Assembly (NCBI GenBank): GCA_033439265.1
Contig: JAVTVX010000010.1
Coordinates: 15,221,490-15,285,489, forward strand
Direction of reading: 5' to 3'
From: Dillenia suffruticosa
Lineage: Eukaryota > Streptophyta > Magnoliopsida > Dilleniales > Dilleniaceae
DNA: 64,000 nucleotides
Within the stretch, counting starts at the first letter, position 1. The number at the start of each line of letters is the position of its first letter. The translations under genes and the position numbers were made by a program. Shown here in pieces: positions 25,748 through 39,700 of this stretch. The notes under the pieces were generated by a model, which saw only the letters and a program-made list of their open reading frames with translations, was not told where the DNA came from and searched no databases.

Positions 25748-25790
<43 letters not shown>
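25748..25790. repeat. (GATA)n microsatellite
   Basis: About 10 uninterrupted AGAT units. The right end lies inside the first copy of an 83-bp tandem duplication. Confidence 0.97.
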
Positions 25791-25791
<1 letters not shown>

Positions 25792-25938
25792 ATATAAATG
25801 TGCAAGTGAAAAGGGATTGATCAGATTGCAAATTGCTCATAGTCAACCACCCGGTTGATAGATAGATAGATAGAATATAAATGTGCAAGTGAAAAGGGAT
25901 TGATCAGATTGCAAATTGCTCATAATCAACCACCCGGT
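25773..25938. repeat. 83-bp tandem duplication including GATA units
   Basis: Copy 1 is 25773-25855 and copy 2 is 25856-25938. They share the unit from the GATA repeat through AATATAAATGTGCAAG to CACCCGGT. The clear difference is one G to A change (AGTCAAC against AATCAAC), so the duplication is recent or homogenised. The GATA array probably seeded it. Confidence 0.95.
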
Positions 25939-28900
25939 GCCCGCAGTCCCTCCAACTGGATTGAAGCACATCCTCAAAGTGGTTCTTATGGGAGCTGCCC
26001 GGTCCAGAGCAGTAAATACTTTAGGGCTTCAGCTTGAGTTTCCTCCTTTCCTGCTCCCTGTCTGATTCTCTTTGTGCTTTGTCTTAGGGCGTTAGTCCTC
26101 TCTAGGAATATTAAAAAAAAAAAAAAGATGATTGATTTATTGCTATCTCCGAAATTAGGCATACAGCAACCGAAGATGAATATTGCGACCCCCTAGAAAC
26201 ATATATTCGTGTATATATGGGATTATCATCAGACAGCAGCATAATTACAATGAAAGCTTTATAATTGGTCACTTTGTTTTTCCTATGCATGTCGATATAA
26301 TCCTCCCAACTTTGTCAAATTGCAAAAGTAAGGATAGCTATATATTTTTCTTATTTGTTGGCCAAGTTGCAAATTTTGAGGTCTTTTCAAAGCAAAACAA
26401 ATCTAGCATGGGATTGGTCCCCCCCCCCAAAGCCAAAGTGGTCCAGTGGAAAGAACAGAAGGCAAAGCCCAACGCAAAGAGGGGGGTGGAGTAAGGCAAC
26501 TGCAGAGCAGAGGCTGTCAGTGTGAGGGACCATATATTTTGGGGTCGCAATTCAACATAGATCTCATGATCTTTGGGGCCTGGACTCCATCTGCACTATT
26601 TTTTTTTTTTGGTGCAGACTCCATCTGCACTATTAACCTTACAACAAACATGAAAATTCAAACTGATCTCACTTTGTGGGCCCCTCTCCTCCAAATTATG
26701 TGTACCTGAGCCTCTGTGCCTGTGGGCATTTCTTTTTTACTTTAATGTGCGTAGCGGTATTCATGATTGACATTGACATAAACATAGACTAGTAGTTTTC
26801 TTGGAAAAATTCGCACACCCATTTTTTGGTTTGTACTTTTCGAGTCACTAATAATGCTCTTTTCTTTTTTCCTTCCTCAAGTCGTACGCCATTCTATTGG
26901 TTCTCTCTCCCCATTTCCCTATATTTAGCTATGGCCCAAGAAACCCTATTTGCTTTAAAAGAACAAAACCCACCAAAAATAAGAATAAGGTTGCTACTTA
27001 ATTTTTGCAATTAATGGTCAATTTTGAGGATAGATATTCATGCAAAAGGAGACATGTCCACATTTGGAACCAAATCTGAAAGGAAACCGAGATCGAAATG
27101 GACAGCTCCAATTAGGGAAAAAAAATCTCCACAGACTGCTGTCTCAGCTAACAATTCTGGGGATTCGGAGAATTTTTTGTTCATCATTTGCATGATTAGA
27201 CTATGGAGATCAAGTGAGGCTCCTCGGGTTGCTTTGCGGTTGTGTTAGTGTTTTTTTTTTATATTATATCAACAGATAACAGTAATTATGTTCTGACTAA
27301 TCTAATTTAGAATTTATAGTAGTTTATTTAAGGGGTTATTCTCTCAATATAGTTGTCTCTATATCCAAATTGTGAGTCGAATTCAAAACTTTGGTTAAAG
27401 GATTTAGCGTCATATTCTCATGGAGCAACTGACCGTTAGTGCGGTTGTGTTAGTTAATAATGCTAATGGAGTGTGCTATCACCAATTTGCAGAATAGGAC
27501 TTTATTCAACAATGGTTAACTAGGCCAATAATAATAAGTAAAGAGAGAAATAGGGAATTAGACGATCGAATATTTGGTTCAATGAAAAAAAAAGATTAAA
27601 TCATTTAATCAAAACTTGTATTTGAATTTTGGTAATAGAAAAAATTAGGTTAGAAAACTTTTCTTAAAAGAAGATTCAAAATAATCAGATTGAATTGATT
27701 AAAATATGATTTTGAATATTGATCGGGTTTTAAATATAAATGGGAGAGGATCAGAAAGAGTAGACCGTGGCCTTGCGCAAGAAATATAACGTGCACAAAT
27801 TCCTAATGCAAATAAGTATCGGCACTTTGTCCGACCCCGCGCAGGCAAGAGCCATTTGGACAGGTTGGGAAAGGTTTGGTACAATTTTTAAAGCATTAGC
27901 GAAAAACAAAGGTGCAACTTTTAATGCCAATATATATTAGTTAAAATTTTAAAATTTTTATAAAAATTATTTTAGTTAAAAATAATATAAAACAATATAA
28001 AATAATTATAAATTGAATCAATTTCCTAAAAGATGAACTTTTCAAACCAAAACAAATACAATAAAATGATATCAATTCTGTGGATGCTCGGTATTAATTA
28101 GTTTAACTAATAACATTCAATTGATAGTTGATAGTTGATTGCTAATGGATAAGGTTAATGGTTGATAGTTGACGGTTGATGATTGATAGTTAATGTCCGA
28201 TAATTATTATTAATTGATATTAGTATTTTATTATCTAACTAATAGCTATTATTATTCATATTCTATACGATAAAAAACAAAATTAATAAATATAATATAT
28301 CTTATGTTTTTTAAAAATAATTAATTTAAATACTTATTATAAAAGAATGATCCAAATTTTATAATATACATGGTTTTATAAGAAATGAAAATTTTCTTAC
28401 TACTTAAAAAATATCATCAATTAATCCAAATATATACCATAATAATAATTTAAATAAATTTTATCTTATAAAAAATTAAACAAATCCTAAAGAAATAGTT
28501 ATTAATGTTTCGTATTTGTTGTCATTAATGTTTGATATTTGATGTCGATAATATAAAATAGGTAAAATATTAAAAAAGGCCAAAAATAGCTTTTGAAAAA
28601 TTAAAAGTTATTTTGGATAGTCTATGATCATTTTTTTTTTCCAGATTTTGAATTAACAACTAAAGATTTCATAAGCTGTCAACTGGGTCACAAAAAAACC
28701 CATTTTTAGCCATGGAAAAAATCAACAATAAAAAATATACCCCAACCAAACACTCCCTCAGGCACACCATATGGCACCTTGCCCGACTCCAATGTGGGAA
28801 AGCAGCCCTTAAAAAAGGTTAAGAATAAATTCATCTAAGATTTAAGTAAGGGAATGAATGGAATAATTTCTAAGAAGCTTTTAAGTTTTCTAGACAAAAC

Positions 28901-29289
28901 TTAAAAACCCCACGCAACAACCACACACCTGAGTTTAATAACTCCAGCAACCCAGCAATTTAATAGAGTGGTGCTGAGATTTATTGCTTTTAACAATGGT
29001 GGAGATTCAAAAATTCACGGTTTTTGTAAGAATATCTGAATAATAAAAGATTTTTATTTAAATATTTTTTAAAAGAGAGAGATAGAGAGAGAGAGATAAT
29101 GCTTCACTACGATAATGGCAGCATCCGGCCATTGTACAATCCATATGGGTGTCGATATTTATTAGGGTTTATATTGATAATTGTAAAATTATTAGTCAAT
29201 AATTATAATTATTTTATTATTTTAATTCAAGATAATCCATGCGGGTCGGACGACAATACGATGGATTTGGACTTTTATTGGATATTGTC
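25939..29289. other. Intergenic, repeat-containing
   Basis: No gene was recognised in 3.3 kb. An 18-bp direct repeat (GACTCCATCTGCACTATT) at 26583 and 26617 brackets a T-run. The stretch at 28105-28210 is a degenerate TTGATAG/TTGATGG repeat, and with the AT-rich flank ending near 28760 (CCAACCAAACACTCCCT) it may be a small non-autonomous DNA transposon. Terminal inverted repeats could not be fixed by eye. Confidence 0.5.
28105..28210. repeat. Degenerate TTGATAG-type repeat
   Basis: Repeated variants of TTGATAG, TTGATTG, TTGACGG and TTGATGA follow one another. Such internal arrays are common in plant hAT-like miniature elements, but that assignment is only a guess. Confidence 0.5.
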
Positions 29290-30553
29290 ATGCTTGGTAT
29301 TGTAGAATGATCGCAGTGGAATATTACTCGGGCACGACGCATGGAACCATTGGGAAGTTTTTGGCATTCGAAGCTTCGTCGACTAGACTCGATTGTCCAA
29401 TGTCTTCGTTCCTTCAAATCAAAATTCCTCCACATCCCCAAAAGAAGTCTGTCTACTCAAAACCCACTTGGGACTGCTCAACACTCTCAAAACCGTCAAA
29501 GAAACCCACCTTTAGATCCCTAATTCACAACCATTTCTCAAACCTCAATCCTAATTCACTCACACCCACGTCTTAAACCTTCCAAATGCTTCACTTTCTT
29601 CATGCTGTTACTCGAGAATCAAGCTTTACTTTCCTTCAAGCTTGATCGTCAAACCCACTTATTCTTGCTTATCAGACTAGTCAAAGCTAGAAAGTTCTCG
29701 AAACCATCTTGACCTTGATTGGCGAAAATTACAGGTATCCATTTCATGATTTTGCCTCCCCCTCAATTAAAAATTTGTGCGACCATCCCAAAATTGTGTC
29801 AAAGTTGTTTAACTTGGTTTTTAAGTTTTATTCGGAAAATAGTATGTGGGATGAGGCTTTAGAGTTTTTGATCGTATGGAGAACAATGGAATATAGATAA
29901 ATGAAAGGACATGTACTCTATATTTGGTTCACTTGAGGAAATGTGATTGCTTGGAAATGGCGTTTGAGTTCTTCCATAGAATGATTGTTTATGTGATTGA
30001 TATTTCAGTGTATTCTATGACTGTTGTGGTTGATGGGTGGATAAGTGTGGAGAGATTAAAAGAGGAAGAGAGTTAGTGGGGGAAATGAGTGGAAAAGGAA
30101 TTTGCAATACGTGGGTTGAAGCTTGTTGTAAGAGATGGAATTTTGGTGAATTGGATTTGGTGCTGGCTTTGATGGAGAAAGAAGGCGTTGAATTTAATGC
30201 TTCAACTTAATAAGTTTTTAATTGACGGGTATACAAGTTCTGGTAAGATTGAAGAAGCTGAAAATGTGATTTTGGCCATGTGGGATAGTGGAATGAAAGG
30301 GGGTGCTTCTTTGTATACTGGGGTTATTAATGGGTATTGCTGATCAGGGAATATAGAGAGTGCATTATCATTGTTCGATGAAATGACAGAGAGAGAGCTT
30401 AATCCGTCTGCGGATGCTTGTTGGGCTTTTATAAATGGTTTCTGCAAGATTGGACAAGTGGGAAAAGCACAGAGATTTGCAAATGAAATGCAAGAGAATG
30501 GCCTAGAATTGGATAAGGTTGCATACCGCAAATTACTGCGAGAGAGGAGTTGA
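29290..30553 (+). pseudogene. Pentatricopeptide repeat (PPR, P class) protein, decayed
   Basis: P-class PPR proteins are organelle RNA-binding proteins built of 35-residue repeats. Recognisable repeats remain in the plus direction, the clearest at 30371-30553 (LFDEMTERELNPSADACWAF, then INGFCKIGQVGKAQRFANEM). Others in different frames are near 29850-29900, 29940-30050 and 30210-30340 (FLIDGYTSSGKIEEAENVIL; YTGVINGYC then a stop). The 5' part (29341-29523) is rich in Arg, Ser and Leu, like a mitochondrial presequence. Breaks seen: a stop in place of the expected residue after NGYC (TGA at 30341-30343), a frameshift between 29870 and 29900, and another around 30205 (TTAATAAG). The repeats are too few for a full gene, so the 3' end is probably lost. 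It is not likely to make a working protein. Confidence 0.8.
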
Positions 30554-33063
30554 GAAACGAAATTTAGGAGACAGAGGTCCATATGGGGTTAAACGGATTT
30601 TTATTCGAATTCGGCCCATCCTAATAGCAAGTGGATTATGAAGATCAGATTGATCAACAAAGCTAAGAATAAGTTGATCATCACATTAGAAAAGAGATTT
30701 CCTACCATAGTCGAGTAGCTGAGTTTTGTTAATTGTATTTCCCATCGAGTCTTCATTCAAACCATTTGGAACTCAAAGAAACAGAGCTGAAAAGACCTGG
30801 AAAATTGATGATATGGGACCATTCAACCTAGGTAACTGGTAATTCGGATTCCTTAACAAGTTCGGATCGCAAGGGGTCATGGACACGAACCGATAAGTTT
30901 AGATGTGCTGGGATGACCCCGAAAGGAGACTTGGGGCAAGTTAAGGGCTATGGATTTGCCAGAATGGACTATGTGCTGTCCTTTGTTTCAGATTCAACTG
31001 GATTTTGCATGAAGTGATCCTCAAGCGTTCTGTGACAAAACCGACAATAGCCGGCTAGTGTCATGAAAAATCATTCTTCTTGTCCATAAAAACGGTGACC
31101 CGAAATTTCGAATGATCAGGTGGGCACCTACTACAACACAGTAGCTGATATAACATCGAAGTTCAGTATGATCATCTTTTTTTCTTTCCTTTTTTAATAT
31201 TTTATTATTCAATTTTTTTCCTTAAATATTGTCTCCTGCAATTTTTTTTTTTTTTTTTTGGTTCAATGGTGAATAAATTAGACGATCAGGGTGGCTCTCC
31301 GTGCCAGCCCTAAGCCAAACGTGACCTGGGAGTTCAGAGCCCTCCAAAACCTTGACCTTTAACCTTGAACTGTTAGTACGGTTCACGGCAGTGGAATGGT
31401 TCGGGTTCGGGTGAACCCTTTTGTTTTGAGAGACTTTTTTTTTTGGGGGGGGGAGAATTGCGAGCAAAAAATAAATGCTAAGAAAGGATAACAAAGATTA
31501 ATATTTTATTTCTCAATTGTCTTGATAATATACTTGTGCCAAGGAAAAATAAAAAAATGGGTTGAATCTACGATCTTTATTTCACAATGATGAAAATGAA
31601 TTAGAGAAAAATCAATGAGAATTTACATTCCTCGTATTGTATGTGTGAAAAAAAAGGGGTTAAAAATAGATGTTGACTGTCTAGGGAGAAATAGTGTTGA
31701 GGATGGGGTGGAAGGATGGAATTATCAAAGGATTTTGGCCCAGTTTGGGTCAAAGGTGTTTGATAAAGGTTAGGTTTGGATTCGGTATCTTTACCCACGT
31801 TGGAGTTGGATTCACTTAACATTTTTAAGAAGTGAGATCGAGTAAAAATGAGAACAAAAACTAATTGGGAGCAAAAATTAGTAATTTGATAAAAGGCAAA
31901 TATGAAAAGTTGAAAGTAGAAGAGAGAGATTGAGAGGGAGAGTTGTGAGAAAATATGTAAAATGCCCTTCTTGTAAGTTTTTTAAAAAATTTGTTTGTTG
32001 AAAGATGCTCTTAAAAAAAGCCATTATTTAAATTGTCGGAAGGGGCATTTAGGTACTTACAAATTTTGTAAAATATTGTAAAATAATTAACTATTCATTC
32101 TCCTTAAATGCCCTTATTTTTGTTCTTAAAATAACAAGAAAAAAATTGCATTGTCTTTTCAAAAATGCCCATTTGGTTTCTGTCTGTTTACCTAAAACTA
32201 GCCGTTCTCCTTCATTTTTTTTTCCTTTTAGTTCAATGCTCGGAACCCCTGGTGATTCTGTCGGTTTCCCTAAAATTTGCTCCTTCCCCTCCTTTTTAGT
32301 TCAATGCTTGGACCACCGATGCCTTCACGATTTCAACCTTCGAAATGGTTACAGCTTTTTGCCGGTTGAACCGGTGATTTGTGGTAAAGTTTAAACCAGA
32401 CCAACAAATTTTGACCAGTTCATTGACATGGTCTGTAGGTGATTTTTCTTTTCTTTTTTTGTTTTTTTTTTTTTTTGCTCCTCCTGTTCTGTCTATTTCT
32501 TCAATACTTGTAATTTAAATTTTGTATATCAAAACAAAAACAATGTTCAAAGTGAGTTTCAACTCGTTGCCCCTGTTTAGCCTTCATTTCATATTTTATC
32601 TTATTCTATTTATAATATTTTAATTAAATAAAAAAAATCATAAAATGTAAACTTTACACGTGAAAAATAATTGTGTATCAAAAATCTCATTTAATTTCCC
32701 TAATATTTGACTTCTTTGTTTAGGTTGGAATGCATAAGTATGCTTAAGGTATTGAAGTTGAAGGGTATAAATTCTCTTTGAAGCAAAGAAAATTCTAGGA
32801 ATTCACGAGCTTGGACATCACCAAGGCTCTTCATGAGCTCGTCCATGCAACGTGCAACAATTATACTTCTGCTTTAAGTATCTAATAAAAAGAAAATGGA
32901 TTTTGCACAACTATTCAACTTTCACAGCTGGGCTATATACAGAGGACACCAGCCAAAGATTGGATGCGATCAACAACTAAGAGGCAAAAGATGAACTATG
33001 GGGAGATAGGTAAATGAAAAAAGAGCCAAAAAACAAAAAAAAAAAAAAATTAACAATTGGGTC
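30554..33063. other. Intergenic between the PPR pseudogene and LPA1
   Basis: 2.5 kb with no gene recognised. There are T-runs at 31241-31259 and 32465-32476, and a GT/TC-poor AT-rich stretch. The right end should include the LPA1 3' UTR. The plus-strand frame at 32146-32394 has no recognisable feature. Confidence 0.6.
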
Positions 33064-36000
33064 CTACCTCTGAGGGGCACCGGAGAGTATGGGACCATTT
33101 CTTAACGACCCATTCTTTCCAGCAGGAATGCTAAGCGAACGTTTTCTCATTTTGACGTTGCCTGAAGTTGGAATTCTTGTTTCATTTTTCTCCATTAAAA
33201 GAGATGCTACTGAGCATGGTGGCTCTGTCAGCATCTCGGTATTTGTTCGAGTCTTCAAAAACAGGTCTAAATTCCTTCTGTATTTGTCACCTCCCAGATT
33301 AGTAGCTGCAATCTTATCTTGGTTACTGAAAATAGATCCTAACCTATCATTGGACAACTCATCATCATCATCAGACCAGTATCCGCTTTCTGGCAGATCC
33401 TGCATTGCCAGGTCATCATACTCTTCGTCTGACTTTGTTGACTCCTCGTCAACTGAGCCCTCGATCTGTTAAAAAGGGTAAAACATTTATGTTCTCTCTT
33501 CAGACTTGAAACAACACACTCCAAGTTCTCTCTAAAGATCTAATTTTTCTAACACGTGGTTGTTCTTCTATCACTTATGATTACCATTTCTAGGGAAATG
33601 CGTAACTTTGAGATAATATGATTTTTTGAAAGAAACCTTTGCCTTCTAAACCATGAAGTAAATAGACTCATCAAGATTTCGCAACGGCAAACCAAATAAA
33701 AATGCATGCTAGACTACTCATCATGAGGAAGTAAGGGCACAAACTTATTCATACCTCTTCATGTCTCTGTCTGTCATCAGCATCACTGAGATCCTCATCA
33801 GTGTCTGTCTCAGGTGGATCATCTCCCTCATCATCACTACCTTTCACACTTAAGTCCTCCTTGAGCTGAATATGCATAAACCGGGGCAAGAAATTAACAG
33901 CAAGAAAAGCACCCCATAATTATAAAAGGAGAATACCGGCATCAATTAATAGAAATAATACTTGGTGCGGGGGAAAGGGTAGAGAGGTAGATGTAAGGGC
34001 TTTGTTCAATAGTCTCATGAAAGGAAATAATTTAGTTTGCACTTAAGCAAAAAAAAAAAAAAAAAAAAAAAAGGAAAAAGAAAGACACCCTAATGAGAGA
34101 GGAATTCATCTTTCTCCTTGAATGAATCCATTCAAACTCATCATTAGATCATAATTAAAGCACGAGGGGACACTTCTTAGTATTGAAGGAAATTAAATCA
34201 TTTTGAAATATTACTACAAATGCACTTTTGTCATGCATACATACATACATGTATGTATATATAGCAACGTGATCATTTTAAAAAACTATACTCAAAATTT
34301 AGTATATATCAAAATTAACCATTTCAGATACCACCCCAACTAAATTATATACATGCAACATGTTTTGAAATGATGAATGTGTTGAAGAATGCAGAATACC
34401 TTTGGGAGGGTGAACCATCAATACCATTTAAGCATATTGCAAGAAGCCCCGTCTACATGAGAACTTGCTATTCTTTTATTTAGATTCATTCCTCTATCCT
34501 ACTGTTATACAAAAAGTTCTCCCTATGAATTTTGAATAAACCCTCAGCAACATCAGAAAAATCAAGTAAATAGGGAACTTCATCAAAACAAATGCATAAT
34601 ACTGGAGAAAATAAAATACCTCCTTTGCAGGTCCATCGGATACCCTAGGTGAGCTGCAACAGGAAGAAAGATATTTACTGCCAGTTTCAGTTCCATCGGC
34701 CCTTGATTCATCAACACTGCTGGCATAACTCGTACCACCAGTGTCGCTAGGCCAGGCACTTATTCCAAAGTGGCCAAACTGAAGATTAACTGGTTCAGCC
34801 TTACCAATCTGCAATGGCCCATACATTGGGACTTCTAAACCGTTCACCATGTTACCACTCAGAAGAGGCTTGCCATTGCTATCTACTGAATCAACAGGCC
34901 ATGCCTTTGCAATAGAACCATCAGTATTCAGAAGAGCCATTAGATGCCTAGAGGAACCTTTCCTTTGGATTAGCTGAAACATGCCCTTGGAGCTCAATGA
35001 ATTGGCACCACACTGATTTCTATATTCCTCATCAACAACAAAAACAGTGTTTGTGATTGGGTCATACAGCTGTTCCCCTCCTTCACGCCTTCGTAGGCAG
35101 CTGAAAACTGTCGCATGGATCGCTGCCACGCTCTTGTCAACATTTGTATTGTTTATTTTGGGAACTAGGTGCTTATCAGCCCGATTGCAAAGGTATTCTT
35201 GAATTGTTCTAATGTTTCGTATATACTTGACATACTTATTCTTGGCAGGGTCCAGCGTCATATACTTGGCACGAACTGCAAATCGTTCCAAGTGCTTATC
35301 CTCATTAGTGATATTAATCATGAAAGGTATAATTGAAGGGTGTTTCTTCATAAGACCCATCTGCAAATTAGAAGAAATGGATTAGCAAAACCTTAAAGAC
35401 GGTATTTTTCCTGCGGTAGCAACTTTAGCATCAGTGCTATTGAAATATTATAGAAGAAAACCACTCACCACAAAATTAAGGCTCAAGTGAACACCCTCAA
35501 CAATTACAGATTCTTTCCGCTCTTCCCATGCCGTTATTAGCCGATCAAGACTGTCAATAACCATCTCACTTTGTGCTTTAAAGCCCTCGATTGCCATCTG
35601 TTTGGGACTAATAAATTCAGTGGCACTACCAGTACTCCCCGCTGATAATTGGTTGTCAGATCTCCCTGCTGTGGAACCACCACATACTTCGTCTTTTCGT
35701 GACAAATGTGAAATACCTGCCAGTTTTTTTGCTTTCCTTTTGGCCTTGGCTACAGCAACAGCCACGGGGTCCAAATATTCCCCAGCGTGGTATGTTGAAG
35801 CCCACAGTAGAGGATTCTGCTTTTCATCAACGAAACTCCTCATCATGTGACGAATTGAATCTGTGGATACAACTGTGGTAATCCCCAACCTGCTACCCTG
35901 CAAGAATGAAGCATATGCGTAAACATATTGCCAAACAGAACATGAATGTTTTTCCTACTCCACGTATGCAGGTGAAAAGCTATTGTTTTGTCATGTCTCC

Positions 36001-38966
36001 TCACAATCCTCATTGTTAGAAAAACTAGGATGCCAAAAGTAATAATAAGTCAACATACAAATGGTCAGTTGCCTACAAGACCACAATGCTAATAACATCT
36101 GTCCATGACATCCGGCCTTTTCAGTGAATTGGCTCGGGTGTCACCAAGAAATTGCATGTGCACTGCTTCTAGCTAGTACAGGTGCAAAAATTTCACTCAT
36201 TTAAGTCATTAAATTATACTCCTCCAAAGGATTTACCAAAAATCCTTTTTTACAACATATTTCAGTGTGTACTATAGAGAAGAAAAGGAAGAACATCTTT
36301 GCATTTCTCAGGGATTTGTCCTTTCACCGAAAAGATTATTAAACAACAAATAGCAATAACCACAGTACACACATCTAATTAGGAAGAAGACACAGAATTT
36401 TTAACAAGAATGAAAAAAAGTACCAGCAATGAAGACAAAGTGGATTTGCCACAGCCGCTGGTGCCACACAGTAGCACAGTTACAGATTCCTTCCTCTCTC
36501 GGATTCTAAAAGAGGAAAATACTGTCAGGAGAAGGCCAATGCCATGATGATGGGCAACAAAACCAGAAAGATAGAAGGACATATCAGGTAAACTGGCTAT
36601 GCAAACTCGAAAGATAAACCATGTGCAATAAAAAAAAAATCATTTATCCCATGTGTTGGTGTGCAGGTTCAAAGGCTGCATCAATGTTCATCCAATTTGA
36701 AGAGTCATTGAAAATAAAGCAACACCACCCAAAATCACATAAATTCTAATAGCAGCATATCATTTTTCCAGATACCCATAAGAGAAAGAAAACGCATAGA
36801 GCAGAATTGGCCAACCATATCATCCAGGATGGTCAAACTCTTTAGTTTCATGCATAATTAGTCTCATTTTGGCCGATTATTTTTTATCCAACCATGATAA
36901 AAATACACAAACCTTTTGCAATTGTACATCACATATGACAGTGATATATTATATACATAAAACAAACATCTACATAAACCAAAGTTCCTACTCTTATTAG
37001 CTTTTCTTTTGACATTCTAACTTATGGAAAGACATCTTGGAGTAATTGGCGAACAGATCTAAAAAACCGGCATCAAAAAGTGGCTTTATTTTTTGATATT
37101 TTCCATATTTTCTTTTTAACGATTATGCTACCCAGCTTGCCTGAGATTATCTTAATACATGCACGTGCACAGAAGCACACACATATATGGAACTACCATG
37201 TTTTTCCTAATGCTAACATAGACACTATAATGTAAGGCAAGAAGCAACTTGCACGTGCACTGCTCAAGTTACAAATCTGAATACAACTAATTAAAGACAC
37301 ATCAAAATAAGTTTATAGAAAACGGATTGTAGAAAATGGAAGACCTCCGATGTCTCAATCATCAGGTAGGAAAATTGGTGGTGGAGAAATGATAAGTCTG
37401 GTTGTGAGAATTTTTGCTGGACTTTCCTAATCAAATATGTGGAGTTCTAGCATGACTTGATGAAAAGATAAACCTTGAAGCCAATTTGCTACAACAACTA
37501 ATATCTAAATTTAGAAATTTTCAGAAGGAACCAGACAAAGAAACGTACCTGCATGCCAGAATTAAGTCAGCTCTCTGATTTCGCCCCACGTACTTGTAAT
37601 CAGAAAGGGCATCACAAACAACATCTAAGAAGGTTTCTCTTTTTACAAATACTGTAGTGCGTCTTTTGTATAATTCAAAAGGTCTGCTCTTCATACTATC
37701 CTTCTCTGAGGCCGAACCATCCACATTTTTGCCCAAAAATGCACTCAAAGAAGAATCACGTTCTTTTACAGACCACCCTTTTGATCCATCCACTCCAAAT
37801 AGCTCCAATCCTTGTGGAACCGGAGAGTCACCAGGAGATTCACTTCTCATCACTTCGAAAACCCTTTGACTAATCTGATAAGAGCATAAGCAAGGAACTC
37901 TCATATGAATTAACAGGAAATGCATTTAGAAAAAACAAACATTACCAATTTGAATTCTTTTAAATACCAAATAGTGCTCATCTATGAAAGTGTACAATCA
38001 GCTCCCAAAAATACTTGCATGTTTTCAAACTATGCCTCTTCTAAGGAGAAACGTTATGATTTTGACAATCTTTCTTTTTCCAATTGCATGAAATGCATCT
38101 ATTGTTTTAACCAAGCATCTAACATCTTTACTAATATCCTGAATCAAGCACACATAGAGATATCAGTTCTGGAAAAAAAGTGTCATGCCCCAAAGCCATA
38201 ATCTACAGAGGCTTCCAGGCGTCCAAGTCTATGAGTTCTAAGTAAGACTCATTTCGAGTACGCGCATATGACAAACACAAAACCGAAGACAAACAAACTA
38301 AGCAATACTGTTAGTAAACTACGACCCCAAGCAACCCACAAACAACCATGGGCACATATACACTAATAAGATGAATGAATTCTTGCCCCATCATTGAGAT
38401 TCAGCAAGTATGAAAGAAATCTAAAACAAAAGTGAAAACAACACATCATAATAATCCCAGAATTGACACGCTAAGAAGTACCAATTGTATGCTTCTTAAG
38501 AAGAGTTTACAGGAGTTGGCTAGAAAGAAAATATCTGCAAAGATCCATTATACATAAAAGCGATTATTTCCAACCAAGTTATGGTTTTCAAGGTAATCAA
38601 ACAAAATTGAGCAGAGGGCATAACATTGTTGCATGAATTAAAAGTTCTTATCAGAAAATATGCTCATCAGGAAAAAAAAAAAAAAGAAAAGAAAAAAAAA
38701 CACATATCAAAATAAACCGAAATATCCTCGAGGACAGCAGCATTAGGTGAATTATGATAACAAGACCTAAAAAGAACAATATACATTAACGTGATCGGAG
38801 AATTTCCTCAGGAAGGAAACGAGAAAGAGCAAATTACCTTGAATGCATGACGAGCTTTGCACCCCATGAGTTGAAGAGTGCTCTGAAGAACAGGACGCGC
38901 ATACCGAAATGAGTCTTTCCCTTCGTCCTCCACCACTATGTACATCACCTTCACCACTTCCCCCAT
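33064..38966 (-). CDS. LPA1: LPA1-like P-loop NTPase (2-phosphoglycerate kinase-like)
   Basis: Homolog of rice LOW PHYTIC ACID 1, a P-loop protein with a 2-phosphoglycerate-kinase-like domain needed for normal seed phytate; the reaction is not settled. Seven coding exons, minus strand: 38966-38838, 37874-37549, 36505-36424, 35897-35469, 35360-34620, 33865-33755, 33465-33064. All phases fit, giving 739 residues. The start [20 protein letters not shown] is the family N-terminus; the frame extends upstream only by a TTG. Walker [10 protein letters not shown], is at residues 166-174 in exon 3. Exon 4 has the [12 protein letters not shown] and IVEGVHLS blocks of the kinase core. The C-terminal part is acidic and Ser-rich ([18 protein letters not shown]) and ends SGAPQR. 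No damage was seen. Intron 1 is 963 bp and intron 2 1043 bp. Confidence 0.95.
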
Positions 38967-39700
38967 CCTCAATTGGCTATCAAACAAATCAACGAACAAA
39001 TCACATCAAGAGAAAACCGCACATTAACACTTATACAAGAAGCTAGAGGAGAAGAAACGAAATTCAAGAAAAGAATCCGCGTGAATGTAAATCGATCGTT
39101 TAACAGAAAGTTCCCGCGAAATGTAGGTGTGAGAATGTACGTAAAAAGGAAGAGAGAAGACAAAGAAGGAAACCTGAAACAGAGAGATCGATCGACGAAC
39201 GGTTACTTGATTCGGAAATAAAAACAGATTGTTTGTACGTCTGTGCGGAGCTTGAAGGGAGATAGATTAGGGTTTGATAAAGTGGTTATGATGACGATGA
39301 AGAAGAAGAAGAAGAAGAAATAGAAATTGCCATTTAGAGCAGTTCCAACTCGATCTCGCCATTTTCTGTCACCTGTCTTCCACGCATCTCAACCCCTGTG
39401 CCTCCACGAGTCCCTCTCCCTCTCTTTCTATTTTTTTTTTCCTCTCTTTCCCTCTCTACTATTGGGACAATTACGATTTTGGGCTTCTATTGGAACACGG
39501 ATTTTTCAACTGCCAATACCTGGATGGGATTTGGAGAAACCCTAGTGACCCGGTATTTATAAGAATCTGAAACCACGGGGCAACCCACGAAGGATATTTT
39601 TGTCATTACGTAGAAATGTGAGGGTGATTCGGTAAACGCAAAAGTGATTGAGGAGAGAAGACAGAGAAGACAGAGAGTAGAGAGAGAGGACACCGAAAAT
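38967..39700 (-). promoter_or_regulatory. LPA1 5' leader and promoter region
   Basis: Upstream of the ATG the minus strand carries TTTCAG/GTTTCC (about 39172), a possible 5' UTR splice acceptor, and (TTC)n from a GAA tract at 39297-39320. The CT/AG-rich stretch at 39410-39460 could mark the start region. The plus-strand frames at 38973-39221 and 39327-39545 are unlikely to be genes. Confidence 0.35.

Noticed and set aside
28010-28770. Non-autonomous hAT-like transposon
   Set aside because: Internal TTGATAG repeats and a CCAAACACTCCCT end suggest it, but matching terminal inverted repeats and an 8-bp target duplication were not found, so it is listed only as a repeat.
35602-35881. Plus-strand frames opposite LPA1 exon 4
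   Set aside because: Antisense shadows of a confirmed exon.
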